A stretch of DNA of 64,000 bases from positions 150,434,199 to 150,498,198 of the forward strand of contig OX235279.1 of the NCBI GenBank assembly GCA_944472155.2. The letters run 5' to 3'. The DNA comes from Trichobilharzia szidati. Lineage: Eukaryota > Platyhelminthes > Trematoda > Strigeidida > Schistosomatidae. Below, piece by piece: positions 48,251 to 61,000 of the stretch (the first letter of the stretch is position 1; every line of letters starts with the position of its first letter). A program made the translations under genes and the position numbers. The notes beneath the pieces were generated by a model that had not been told where the DNA came from, ran no database searches, and saw only the letters and a program-made list of their open reading frames with translations.

Positions 48251-49623
48251 AGATGCCCAGACACTTTCGGAAACAACAACACTACGGCCTGACATTCGTT
48301 TTCCTTTCTACAGGATGCCCTTCAGTTCTTATGGAGTCTTGAGCATTCCCTTTTCATCCTGATGTGTGTGACACACTAGCTTTCTACGGATAGAGGCGCG
48401 GTACTGTGTCCACTTGGTTTCTTGTGTGCAGTTTCAGTACTGGACTGTGGTAATGTAGGCACACTATCAGAGAAGGGGATATATACACTGGTATGCGAGG
48501 TGGGATTAATTTCCCTGGGCTGTTTCTTCCTCTGGCTGAGGCTCTAGCCACTACAGAAAACGGTGTCTTCGTGTTCATCTCAAGGCTAGTTTCAACTGCC
48601 ATATTACTAGTTATCGTAAATTATGCGTTTATAAGAATGAAAGATAGCAACAGCATCTACCAATAGAACAAGAACAAACTGATTGATAAAGTATAAGATA
48701 AGAAAAATAGGTTTTCGAACTTATCTAGTAATTTTAGGTTACTCGCCTCCACAGCAATCCCGAGGCATACCAACAGTTCCTGTTCATCTGAAAGAGTGAG
48801 AAAGATGCCGCTACAGAGGTATATTATGAAGCTTTGGCAGTAGTTCGAGACAGCTGAACTTACCACACAGAGATTTGATATGGGAGCAACGGTTGACTTT
48901 AATCCACCGGCTGGGAAGATCAGATTTCCCAAGCGGATAATTCACGAAATGATTAGTTCGCACTCTCACATAACCGATTTACTGACTGCTGACCACGCTG
49001 ACGTGTTCTATTCCTGTCAATTCAGACCATTCGTAACACATCGGATACCAGTTACGACTTGGTTTCTGACGAAATTATTCACATATGGATAGGAACCCAC
49101 CGAAATCGGGATGATCATTTTGATCGACTGGTTGCAGTGTTATAAGATATTGTGTTTCAGATTGGGTTTTATATTATTGTGTGGATATGGTCACCTTATT
49201 CGGCAATCTCCGACCTTCTGAGAAACCAATCAGTCCGGCCGTGTGAACGACTCCGAGCTCGCTTCCAGTCGGCTTCGACTAGGAATATCGCATAGGTTTG
49301 TTATGTGACCATCTGTCGTGCAAGACGTGGGCTTTAGCCACACTACCTGCTGACTCTTTAGCCTGGCCCACCCTACCCATTATCATAATATATCTATTGC
49401 TCTCTATGTAACGCACGGCAGTCTATTGTGTTGCACCGATTCCTGAGTTCCAGGTTTCTGTCGTGGTCAGTCTTACTCTTGGATGTTCGCCACGTAGACC
49501 AAGCAACCGGCTAGGTGTTTTAATTAAATAAATTTGATTATGGTGAAATTACATGGTTGCTGTCCTTTCTGACATCAGTTTGTGAGTAGTCTGCTGACTA
49601 GTCATTGAATGGAGCACATCGAA
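47128..49623. other. Spacer between the palindrome arms
   Basis: 47128-48250 is the 5' part of CR1-B element 1. 48251-49430 shows no recognisable gene; short frames exist on both strands. 49433-49517 is a direct (not inverted) near-copy of about 47127-47211 ('accgattcctgagttccagg' onward), differing at a few bases. 49518-49623 is an AT-rich filler without a match. Confidence 0.7.
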
Positions 49624-51786
49624 GCAACACCATAGACAAGAGGTCATTTTGGGCCAACTCCGCCAAAATCTTCTGGCGATCCCCGAAAGCCCGTACCGAT
49701 TCATATCAGAGGGGAGACCAACCAGCCATTGAGCATGCGCCCTAGTAGATCCGAACGGTCGGTACCTCACTATTCTGGAAATGGCTGAAACATTCAGTTC
49801 AGCCTTCATCAAACAGTTAAACATCAATGTGGGTATTACCGGTATGGACCAAAATGGCGGCACTCCTATTTCGTCGGAGGAAAACCTAGTGGCTACTCTC
49901 CAAGTAAACCCGGTAGTAGTACTGGGGAATCTCCAGAGACTCACATCTGGAAAGTCCCCAGGCTGTGATGCCATCAGGCCATCTGTTCTGAGACAGTGCC
50001 GAAGCTCCCTGCAGGCCTTTATACTACTTGTTCCAGCACTCGATGGATTTTGGGAAACTGCCAAGGAAGTTTTGAAGAGCCATCCTTTCTGCGATATTCA
50101 AGGGTGGAGATAGGCTAAATGCCACTAGTTATAGACCAGTAGCCCTACTCCCAGTGGCATCAAAACTACTGGAAAGTACTATGGATGATCGCATCGTGGA
50201 GCACCTCGATAGGACTAATAGACACCATGGAGCACAGCATGGTTTCAGGAGAGGCAGACCCTGTGTAACAAACCCACTATCAGCTTGGGGCGATTGGACA
50301 TCATGCTGGGATATGAATGTCCCAGTTCAGGTGGTCTTCCTAGTGTTTGTGAAGGCATTTGACACAGTTCACCATGACCTTCTCCTACACAGAATAGGTC
50401 GGGCAGGTATAGGTGAGCCGCTTCTTTCATGGTTGAAGGATTACTTAGCTGAAATGATATTTTGCACTGAGGTCAATCGAGTCCGATCATCTTGGCACGG
50501 CTCATCATCAGGAGTGTCGCAGTGTTCTATCCTAGGACCACTGATGTTCTTGATTTTTATCAATGACCTGCCATGCTGTCTAAGCTGCCCAACTCTTCTG
50601 TACGCTGACAGCGTAAAGATATGGAGGGAAATAAAGTGTTTGGAAGGTTCAGATAGGCTGCAGGTAGACCTAAAGCTTCTGGAAGACTAGGCGGTGGCCA
50701 ATGGTATGACCTTCGACCTAAAAAGTGCAAAGTTGTGGAATCACGCACCTGTAGGCCGTAGAATGCAAGTACCACCCTGTGCAACGAAAGCTTGTCCTTC
50801 ACAACGTCACAGCGTGGCTTAGGTCTAGTTCTAATGGAAAAATGGACACAAGTGTGAATTGAACGGGTATGTAGCGAGGGCATACGCGGTCATACACTTG
50901 ACACATGGAAAGTTAGGTGGACTCACTACTGAGCTCTTTCCAAGGTTGTACATAACATGAGTCGGACCACAACTTGAAGTGCTTAATATCATTGCATCCT
51001 CACTGCTCAGAAGAGACGCAAACCTCTTTGAAAGAGTCCAAAGACGGGTGAGGAAAGGAGTGATGGGTCACCGAAATTAACCGTATGATGAAAAGCTAAA
51101 GAAATTAGTCCGATTCACACTTAGCTACCGTCGGATTAGGGTGGTGGGGGGTTAGATTACTGCATCCAAGATGACAAATGACCAGAATCACCTAAACAAT
51201 GGTGTTCTTCCATTGAGTGAGTATGGTCTATTCTCTTAAAATCCCATACACCACTCATGGGTGGACAACTAAATTCGTCGTCTTACTTCTTGACATTCTC
51301 CCGCGTCTTACTCTCCTGACTGCTCCAACTACTACACTTACTATTACTATTATTATTGGTATTATATGCATATATATTTATGCATGTATATGTAAATGAA
51401 CTCCAAAACTAACCGGCTGTTTGTTTTTACGTTTTCTCTATTTCATTTTCTGTCTTTTAGTCTGACTAGCCTACTCTGATTATACGTTATTATGATTACC
51501 TCTTTTCTTTTCACAACGATACCGGAGGACCGGACTGACTGGTGAAAGGGTCAACTCCATTCACAGCAGTAACGAAGTCTTAACACAGCAAATACTGCAA
51601 ACAACATATGATTAATCCCAGCACTACTCATTTTGGAGTCAACCAAAGCTCCGACGGTCGAGTTGCGGGAGTAACTACTCAGAAGTTTAGCGAAGGCCAG
51701 GAATCCTTGCCTCACAGTGAAGAAGCGAGCAAAAAGAGATCAGATTGGCTTATACTAGGTCGCAGAAAGGATATTGGATATCAGGA
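49624..51786 (+). pseudogene. CR1-like LINE (CR1-B element 1), arm C, 5' truncated by the palindrome edge
   Basis: Same element as 44966-48250 but beginning only at the end of the endonuclease-RT linker. 49781-50113: SGKSPGCDAIRPSVLRQC; 50154-50690: RT with AQHGFRRGRPCVTN, VFVKAFDTVHHDLLLHRIG and LLYADSVKIW (Ser in place of the second catalytic Asp, as in arm B). The 3' untranslated region runs through 51217-51770 and ends with GATATTG near 51774-51780. The truncation point is the duplication breakpoint, not a retrotransposition start. Confidence 0.8.
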
Positions 51787-54700
51787 CTCAATATCATTGA
51801 TGACATATCATAATACTGACGGAAACCTGGCTAACCCGTACAGTGGTAGACAGCGAAGTCAGTGTAAATGATATGGTCCCAGTCAGGCGAGATAGGGATC
51901 TGAAAGAAGGAGTTGGAGTCGCCATATACGTCGACAAACAGCTCAGATGTGTCCATGCAATGAACCCTCCCCTCATTGAGCTCCCTGACTCCATATGGTG
52001 CCATTTCACCGTTGGGTACTGTAAATATCTAGTGGGCAGCATTTATAGATCACCTTCATGTGGAGCAGACCACAACCAGGTACTGCTGAATGCAATTTCG
52101 GCGACACAAGACATGGGATATGATCAAATTGTCATAGCTGGAGACTTCAGTGCCCCATCTCTTAACTTGATGACGGGATATGCCCATGATAGATTTGATC
52201 GAAATCTGCTGCATACCATCAGGGAGGCCGGATTCACTGAAAATGTCAGAATGGATACTAGATGGGGCCCAGATGGGAAGTCTTCTAGCCTGGATTATGT
52301 GCTCACGAGTGACCAGCTACTAGTGGAAAACGTTCAGATCACGACTCCCATAGGTAGTAGTGACCACGCGGTCATAACATTCGACATAGTCCTCCGCGAG
52401 CGTTTACAGTGGGACAATACACAGCCCTATCTGTGTTATAACAAAGCCAATCACACCGAAATGCGAAGACTTTTGTCTGAAGCAAATTGGCCAAAAAATT
52501 GGACAGAGCTCACAGTAGAAGAACACTGGGGAGTGGTAAAGGAGATCATTCACCAGGCGGTCTCAGACACTGTTCCTTTAGTCACACCAAAAACTAGAAA
52601 GCAACGTTCATGGCTAAAATGGGGGACACAACGCCTTCTACAGGCGAAGCGAAAAGCCTGGTTTGCGTGGCGAGTATCGAAGAGTCAACCCGAACATGAA
52701 GTGTACCTCGAACTCAGGAATCGATGTAACATACGAGTCCGGAGTGATAGAAAGACATTTCAGAGAAACCTCGCCAATAAGCTTCTCGTGAACCCCAAAA
52801 GCCTATACAGGTTTATTTATGTCTGAAAGAAAACCGACCAATCAGGGGGCTTGCAATCTAGTGGGCTCTGATGGGAAATCTCTTACTAGTCTTGAAATGG
52901 CAGAGACATTCAGTCTAGCCTTTCACAGGCAACTGAACAGTAACGAGGATTTTACCCCCACAAAACATCAAGATTACAATGCAAGACCAACGTGCGAAAA
53001 CCTGCTGGGTACATTTCAAATTACCCCGGCTATGGTACTCGTAAAATTGGGAAAGTTGGCTTCGGGAAAGTCTGCAGGTTGCGATGCCATAAGACCATCC
53101 GTCCTGAAGCAGTGTTCAGAAAGTCTCTGCCAACCTCTAAGTGATCTGTTTCAACACTCCTTTGATGTAGGGAAACTTCCATGTGAATGGAAACGAGCCA
53201 TCCTATCCCCTATCTTCAAGGGTGGTGACCGGCAGAACGCCACCAGTTACAGACCAGTTGCGCTACTCCCAGTGATATCGAAGATATTGGAAAGTCCCAT
53301 TGACGACCACATGAGAAAATACTTCGACGGGACTAACCTACTCCATGAAGCACAGCACGATTTCAGGAGGGGAAGATCCTGTGTGACGAATCTACGAAAT
53401 AAGCAAGGCGGGTGCTTCTGGAGCACTTCTCGCATGGCTGAAACATTATTTAGGCGAGAGAGAATTCTGCACCAAAGTCAACCGCATCCGATCATCCTGG
53501 CACACCTCGGCATCAGGGGTTCCTCAGGGTTCTATCTTAGGGCCGTTGATGTTTTTGACTTTTATCAACGACCTGCCCTGTCAACTGAACTGCTCTGAGC
53601 TTCTCTACGCTGATGACGTAAAGATTTGGAGAGCAATAAACTCATCGGAAGACTCCGACAGATTGCAGGCTGACCTGCAAACTCTGGGAGACTGGGCTCT
53701 GGCTAACGGAATGTCTTTCAACTTAAAGAAGTGCAAAGTAGTGCAACTTCATTCCGGCAGGTCACAGAGTGCAAATTACACCCTTGGTGGCCAGAACTTG
53801 AGTTGTGTGCCATCAAAACGCGACCTAGGTCTTATTTTAACAGAAAAGCTAGACACCAGTGTAAATTACACGAGGGACGTCGCCAAAGCTTACGCTACTT
53901 TACACTTTATGCATAGGCAGCTGGGAGCTCTTACTCCTGAACTATTCTTAACGTTGTATACGACATACGTGAGGCCACTCCTTGAGGTGCACAACATAAT
54001 TGATCCTCCGCTACTCAAAAGGGATGCTAACATTCTAGAAAGTGTCCAGAGACGAGCGACAAAATGGGTGATCGGCCTCCGCAACAAATCATATGAGGAA
54101 AGACTGAAGAAATTAAGTCTTTTCACACTTATTTACCGTAGTCACAGGGGAGACCTCATCACCGTCTATAAGATCTTAAATGACCAGGCCCACCCTAATA
54201 AAAGCATCCTGCCATTAAGTGATTATAGGCTTCCACGAGGTAACCCGCTAAGAATAGCACACCAGAGACCAAAGACTCGAGTGCGTCCACATTTCTTCTC
54301 GCTTTGAGTTTGCCGTCTCTGGAACGCCTTACCGGCGGCCGTAACTACAGCGCCATCTGTGGAGACTTTTAAGCGGAAGCTGGACAATCATGCAGAAATG
54401 CATGGTTGTGTCTCAATGGCTTATCCTCTTAAAACTTGAAACCACATTGTCAGTGGATAAGCATACAAGCTAAATCCCCACGAGCCGTCCTGTCTTCTCC
54501 CACTGTACCGACTACTCTATCTTTTCTTTCTTCCTTTATTATTTCACCTTTATTATTTCACTTATCTCAACCTATATTATCTACACTACAACCTATTATT
54601 ATTATTACTATTCTACTTTTATGACTACACCGAATGACCAACGGGTGTTAGGTCAAACTCCATTCACGGCAGCAGCTGAGTCCTAACATACTGCACACTA

Positions 54701-54888
54701 CAAACCACAATCTTGGCCAATCCTCGCACCACTCCTCTTGGAGTCTACCAGAGCTAAAGCTGTCGAGTGGCGGGATTTACTACGCATAAGTTCACCGAAG
54801 ATCTGGAACCTCTACCTTACAATCAAGAAGAGAGCTCGAAGAAATCACTGGTTTATACAAGCTCGTAATCAGGATATTGGATATTGGA
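51787..54888 (+). pseudogene. CR1-like LINE (CR1-B element 2), arm C
   Basis: Starts directly after the tail of element 1 and is 5' truncated within the endonuclease. 51843-52826: endonuclease with VSVNDMVPVRRDRD, GSIYRSPSCGADHN, IVIAGDFSAPSLN, MDTRWGPDGKSSSLDYVLT and SSDHAVITFDI. 52819-53400: RT start with ASGKSAGCDAIRPSVLKQC, WKRAILSPIFKGGDRQN, SYRPVALLPVISKILES and AQHDFRRGRSCVTNLR. At about 53400 roughly 60 codons (the KAFD motif block) are missing and the frame shifts; the sequence continues in the frame at 53546-54307 with FLTFINDLPCQLNCSELLYA and DDVKIWRAI, then the C-terminal RRATKWVIGLRNKSYEERL. The 3' tail ends in GATATTG repeats at 54873-54888, 120 bp before the CNOT9 start codon. 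Confidence 0.85.
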
Positions 54889-55007
54889 ACTGGACTATTT
54901 CGTTTGTGTGTACTTGACCCGCGCTGTGTGAATTTTGTCACTGTACAAACCTCTCGTCGAGCTGTCGTGATCATCTTGCTGGTGTGACAGTCGGTTGTTG
55001 TATTACA

Positions 55008-58000
55008 ATGTCTACGCCGTCTAATGCTCCTCAAACTGGGACGTCGGCTTCTGATATGGAGAGTGTTCGCAAGCTGGTGTCTTCGCTAACAAATATGGAA
55101 TCCCGAGAAAGTGCACTTTTAGAGCTCTGGTATGTTGTATTATTAACTGTTGAGTCCATTTATAAAGCAAAATGAGGGAATCTGTGCCAGAACTCGCTCC
55201 AATCCTCTGGCATACATTTGGTTCGATTGCTGCATTGCTTCAAGAAATATGCTCAATATATCCCTACATAAATCCTCCCAACTTGAGCGTAAGTTGTCAT
55301 TTTTGCCGTATATATACATATATGCATATGTGGTAAGATAAGCAGCAAATCCTGTTTAAACCATTGGCCAAATACCGTTGTGATCGAATATGTAAAACTT
55401 TCCCAGTTGGAGAATGCACATGGGAAATGTGGTCTAAACGGGCGATTTCGATCGGTCAGGTCAGGTTTTAAGTTACGGATAACGATGGCATTGTTTATTA
55501 GACATCAAAAGGAGCATAACAAAGAAAGAAACACTGATCTAATCATAGGTTCTTTGGCAATCTTAAGGTGTAACGGAATTGCCGAGAAAGTGTGTTATAC
55601 TAACCGATGGAAACCTTTCTTGTCTGTCATTCTTCGATTTAACAATTGGTAGACTGGTGGGTGTAAGTTTGGTGGATTGCAGTGTCGTGGGAAATGTTTT
55701 GGTACCAGGGTCTGATTTAATTGAAGACTGACATGATACCTCCTGAGCAGAACTCTGGGTATGTTTGTCAACTTTTACGTGTGCTTCTGAGAAGTGTGAG
55801 GACTCGAACTGCTGCACTTTTGCGTAAAGTTCTACGTTGGAAATTCAGTCAACTTCAGATTCTCCCATTAGGTTACAGGTTCAAATGTCATTGCTTCTAT
55901 TCTTTGAGTGAAGTCACTATAGATTTCACGAGGTTGTGTATTCATTTGGCTTTCATGCATGGAGTTGATTTTGTTTTAATTTTTCGCATAGATAGTTTGC
56001 GTGATAAAAAACTCTTTCAATTGATATACTTGCATTTATTCATATTTTTGTGACATTTGTGTATTTAGCTGTATCTGTGATTGTACCATATGTAAAATAA
56101 CCCATCAATGTATCCATGTTTGCCTTTATAGGCCCATCAATCTAATCGTGTTTGTAATGCACTCGCTCTTATGCAGTGCTTGGCATCGCATCCAGAAACC
56201 AGGAAGGAGTTTCTGAAGGCCAACATACCTCTGTACCTGTATACGTTTTTGAATACAAATAATCAAACGCGTCCATTCGAGTACTTAAGGTTGAGTAGCC
56301 TTGGAGTGATTGGTGCACTTGTTAAAGTGAGCGTTGTTTCTTATGCACTTCAAAACATCATATTTGCGAACGTTTTTGTGAATTGATGAAATATTCTTTA
56401 AAAAGTTAACTTGTATCATCTGGTTAGTGCTTGATTGATTTACAAAAGCTCGTTGAAATTTGACTATCTTTTGTACTTCTAGCTTCAAAGCTTTACTTTT
56501 GGAAAGTAAGTCCACAACTTTCGGATCACGTAACGAAATAAGTGAAAATGGCTCCTATTCGTCAGTTATAGGTGTGAGTTTTGATCTTTATCTTCTTGGG
56601 CTTTCCTACAATAAGACCGATTTATTAGTTTACTTGGCGAAACACAATAATAGCGTTATTTATTTACTGATAATATTTCAAACTATACTCCAGCACGGTG
56701 CTCGAATTCTCCTGCACTATATTCTTTTCAAAAGAAGTGAGCCCTACCCGGATTTGGTTTGCTGAGAAGCTTTTCCACCGGGTTCCGAATGTAATTGAAA
56801 AGGAGAAAACTGTGACAGTCGAATTACTGACTGGTTCACATATCAGTTGCATATGTTATTTCCCCAACTTTGCTACCACGTCTTCATTTTATGTTATTAT
56901 CCTGGAAACTAAACTTATCATCACGTTTATAATCTACTGCGAAATTGATACAGAGGTGAGCTTCACTTAGCTTTTCAAATATTTTGGATACACGGTTTGT
57001 ATTTCCGCACATAACATACATGCAGTAACGTACAGTCTTCTATTTATGGTTTCAGTAATGTTTCTACACTGTGAGGAAGGGTAACAGAAGTAGGTCAGTG
57101 TCAAAGCCATAGCCATTCCATTAGCTTACCAGTACATGTTGGTTGTTGAAAAGCAGTAGTTGTCTCAACTTATTTTCAGTAAGAGCAAGTAATCCCTGTT
57201 GGCGTATAGTTTGAACGTCGCATTCACGAGTGCGCTTATGAATATTAGATAGAAATCGTATGATACTAAGAGTATTCATGCTATGCAGTTGTAAAAATGT
57301 TCCGAGAGATTGTGAACTGCCAAATGTCTTCACATGAGTCCCGTCTTTTGTGACAACTATCAAAGTAGCTTGTTAAATGATAAAGCATCAGTAAAATAAT
57401 GGATATCTAGAGCCCATCTGATTTGTAAAGTTAGGTTGGACTATCCATAGGTAGTTCCATATTAATTTGTTCATTAGATATGTCACATACTTGAGCATTT
57501 ACTGGGTGACGTTTCGAACACAATTTATTGTCCATGGTATCAATTATTATATGATATATCTAGCAGGCGAATTAATATGGAATTGCTTGTATCCACATGT
57601 GCAGTTTCGAGATCGAATCGACTGTATTCTTGTGTTCATTTAAATAACAGTCGCGTTTTAAACATGACAGTTAATTATCAGGAATAAACTTTCTGTCTGA
57701 ACGTTAACTCTATGTTTGGTAGAAAATTTTGTCTGTGATGTTGAAATACTTTCTTTACTGTTGTGGATTTTCTGAGATAACTACCATAATATTTAGCAGT
57801 CTACAGGTGTAAATCATGAAATGAAGTTAATGCAGTTTATTTGATAGATTATAAATTGGACTATCAAAGCTGGTCAGCTGATATCCTGAAGTTCGGATGT
57901 CTATGCAATGACTCGACACACGATTTGGCTATGCAACATCAGAGGTATTCTGGTGTAAAGAATGAGTTTTGAAAACAACCTGTTAACAGGTAGTGACCAC

Positions 58001-61000
58001 AGAGTTTATTTTAGTCTGCTCTCTCGCTGTTTTACAGCATAGGTTTACTGCTTCATGTGATTGGAAATGGTGTCTTTTCGTGTTAAATCCATTTCGGTAA
58101 GGACGGGTGCAAAAGTGATATGATATTTAGACCAAATCGTTGATACAGTGATTGGATAAGTTAATAAGAATTTGTAGAATATGATTGGTAATCACTCATT
58201 TAAATTAGAATCGCTTTAGTGTGAACCAAAAATGTTGATATGAAAGACGAAAGCGTCATGTAAAAAAATAGGTGAAACCCGAAACACTGGTCACTCAAAA
58301 CGTGTTATTAGTGGTTCTTTAGAAGCACCCAGTGTTTGGAATGAATCAGACTGTTTTAGCTATACAGCATTCCCGTGATGAGTAGTGGTTAGAAACATTA
58401 GTAATTCAGAAGCACTATTTCCTTAATCTACAATTTCTTTTCCCTTTCAGACGGATGAACCAGAGGTCATAGCATTTCTCCTGGGGTCGGAAATTATACC
58501 TCTTTGTCTGGTAATCATGGAGTCAGGAAGTGAACTGAGTAGAACTGTGAGTTTTGCGTCTTCCAGTCAATCATGTGTTGAAGTGCATTTAGGAAAATCA
58601 TTAATATATCAGTGTAGCAATTCAGACTAGACTTTACAATTCGAATGGAAGAAATTGGACATCTTCTGTTAGTGTTTCACTGTTGTTTATGCAAAATACT
58701 GTTGTATCCTGGAAATTTCCCACAGTTCTGTGAATATCATTTAAACAGCAGATGAAATGACATTTGTCGTTTGCAGTTCTGATTTATTATACAGGAGTGA
58801 TGTGATTCAAAATCCAATTAGGATAGAGTTAACTGTTGATCACATGATTTGGTTGCCTAGGTATTTGTTTTACAAAGTACTTATTTTGTTAGAAATGTAA
58901 AAACGTGAAGTTCACATTAGACGACATCATTATGTATGTGACTATTTCACATTGGTTATACCACCTGCAAACTCCACGTCACTAATTCATTCCTCTATAT
59001 CCTTGTAAACAATCTAGGTGGCGACCTTCATTATGCAGAAGCTTCTTTTGGATGAAGTCGGCCTGGCGTACATCTGTCAAACTTATGAGCGTTTCGCTCA
59101 CGTAGCTACTGTTTTGGAAAAAATTGTGATCGACTTGGCTAGAGAGCAGTCATTACGCCTTTTGAAACACGTGATTCGGTGCTACCTACGTCTTTCGGAT
59201 GATTCGCGGTAAGTGTTTTCAGCCTAACAAGCAGGGTTATGCTTACATTGAAGAACGAATGCCATTTGGATTGGTAGGTGCCCCATTTACATTCAGAAGA
59301 TTAATGACCTTATTACTGAAGGGTCTGAAGAACGTAGAAGTATATGGAGATGACTTGGTGGTGTATAGTGAGACGGAAAGCGACCATATAGACCACATCG
59401 AAGCTATCCTTAAGAGAATTGATGACTTTGGACTGCGGATTAATAAGAACAAGTCCCAAATAGCTAAAAACACGGTTGTCCTCCTGGGTTACAAAGTGGG
59501 AAATGGTGAAATACGGCCATTGCCGGAGAAAATCCTGACGGTCAAAACCAGCGAAGTGCCAAATTCAAAGCGAAAGCTGAGACAGTTTTTGGGAAGAGCG
59601 GCATTCTACAGCCGATTTGTCAAGAATTTCAATGAGATAGCAAAACCACTATATACGTTGCTGAGTAACGCAAAATTCATGTGGACGGAAGAGGCACAGC
59701 AAACGTTTGAGCGAATTAAAGGGCTGTTAGATGGTCAACAGATGACGTTGAAACTGCCAGCGCCGGGGAAGCAGTTCACAGTTTCGACAGACGCCAGTGA
59801 TTATGGTATAGGTGCTGTTTTAAGACAAACGGATGGGGTTGTTGAATACGCTAGCCGTGTGTTGACACTTGCAGAACAGAAGTATTCTACGGTGGAAAAG
59901 GAGTGTTTAGCCATTGTTTGGGCACTAGAAAAATGGAGACCATATCTGATCGGCCGCCGATTCCACATTGAGACCGACCACAAACCTCTTCAGTGGTTGA
60001 AAACAGCACGGGATCCACGAGGGAAGTTATCACGATGGATGTTACGCCTACAAGAGTATGACTTCACGATTGGACATATTCCAGGAAAAGAAAATGTAAT
60101 AGCTGACTATTTGTCGAGGTCAGATAATGAGACTGAACTACCAGAGGTAGCGTATGCAGTAAACGCTTTGGAGCAAGATCCCTTACAACTTGTTCACCAC
60201 CAGAAGTCGGATCCTACTCTTAAGACAGTCATTCAGATGATACGTGAAGGGAAAGAAATTGAAATGGCAGCAGAGAATAGAGAGTTAAAGATGCTACTGC
60301 AGCAAAAACATAGACTCAAACTAAACGCTGCCGGCGTCTTAACTTGGAAAGACAGTGATGGTAGCTGGGTTGCAGTGATACCAAAAAGCCTTCGTCGTGG
60401 GGTCATTCAAGAATGCCACCAACTAGCTCATACAGGAGTTGCACGAACATACGACCTAGTGAGCCAAAGTGCGTACTGGCCAAACAAGCTATTCAGAATA
60501 TACAAGAGAAGCGCAAGATAGACATCGAAAATTATGGCAAGAAACAAATCAAAGCTTGGAAGCCGTTTGAAGTAGGTGACCAGGTGAAATGTAGAGAACG
60601 AAAGTATACTACCGGCAGTGGACCAGGATCAGGAAAGCTTCTGCCGAAGTGGGAGGGACCATATGTGGTCACATCGAGACGCGGTCCAGTGTACACAATA
60701 AAGAGAGGAGATAAAGAGAAAAGAGTAAACGCCAGTCTGCTACAAAGATGGAGAGAAGAATGTCAAGACAAGGTACCAGAAGAGCAGCAGGATGAAACGT
60801 CTGTGCGGCGATCAAGGCGGTTACAGGAGAGACTTTATAATGAGGGGGCGAGTGTGGTGAGTGCTACTTATAATCCGATATAAGTAGTATATCAGGAAGG
60901 AAGTAACAACATATTTGGGATATTTGATTGGTTGCAGGATTTCGTCATGCACTGACATTGGTTAGAGAAGCACTGGAACACCTGGGAGTACTAGACAGCT

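Noticed and set aside
49549..50064. 171-codon minus-strand frame (and 46687-47139 plus)
   Set aside because: Antisense of the CR1-B element 1 RT region; the sense strand shows the RT motifs.
59199..59251. CNOT9-gypsy fusion protein read from inside exon 5
   Set aside because: The gypsy frame is shifted relative to the CNOT9 frame, and the GTAAGT donor with intact exon 6 acceptor explains the structure better.
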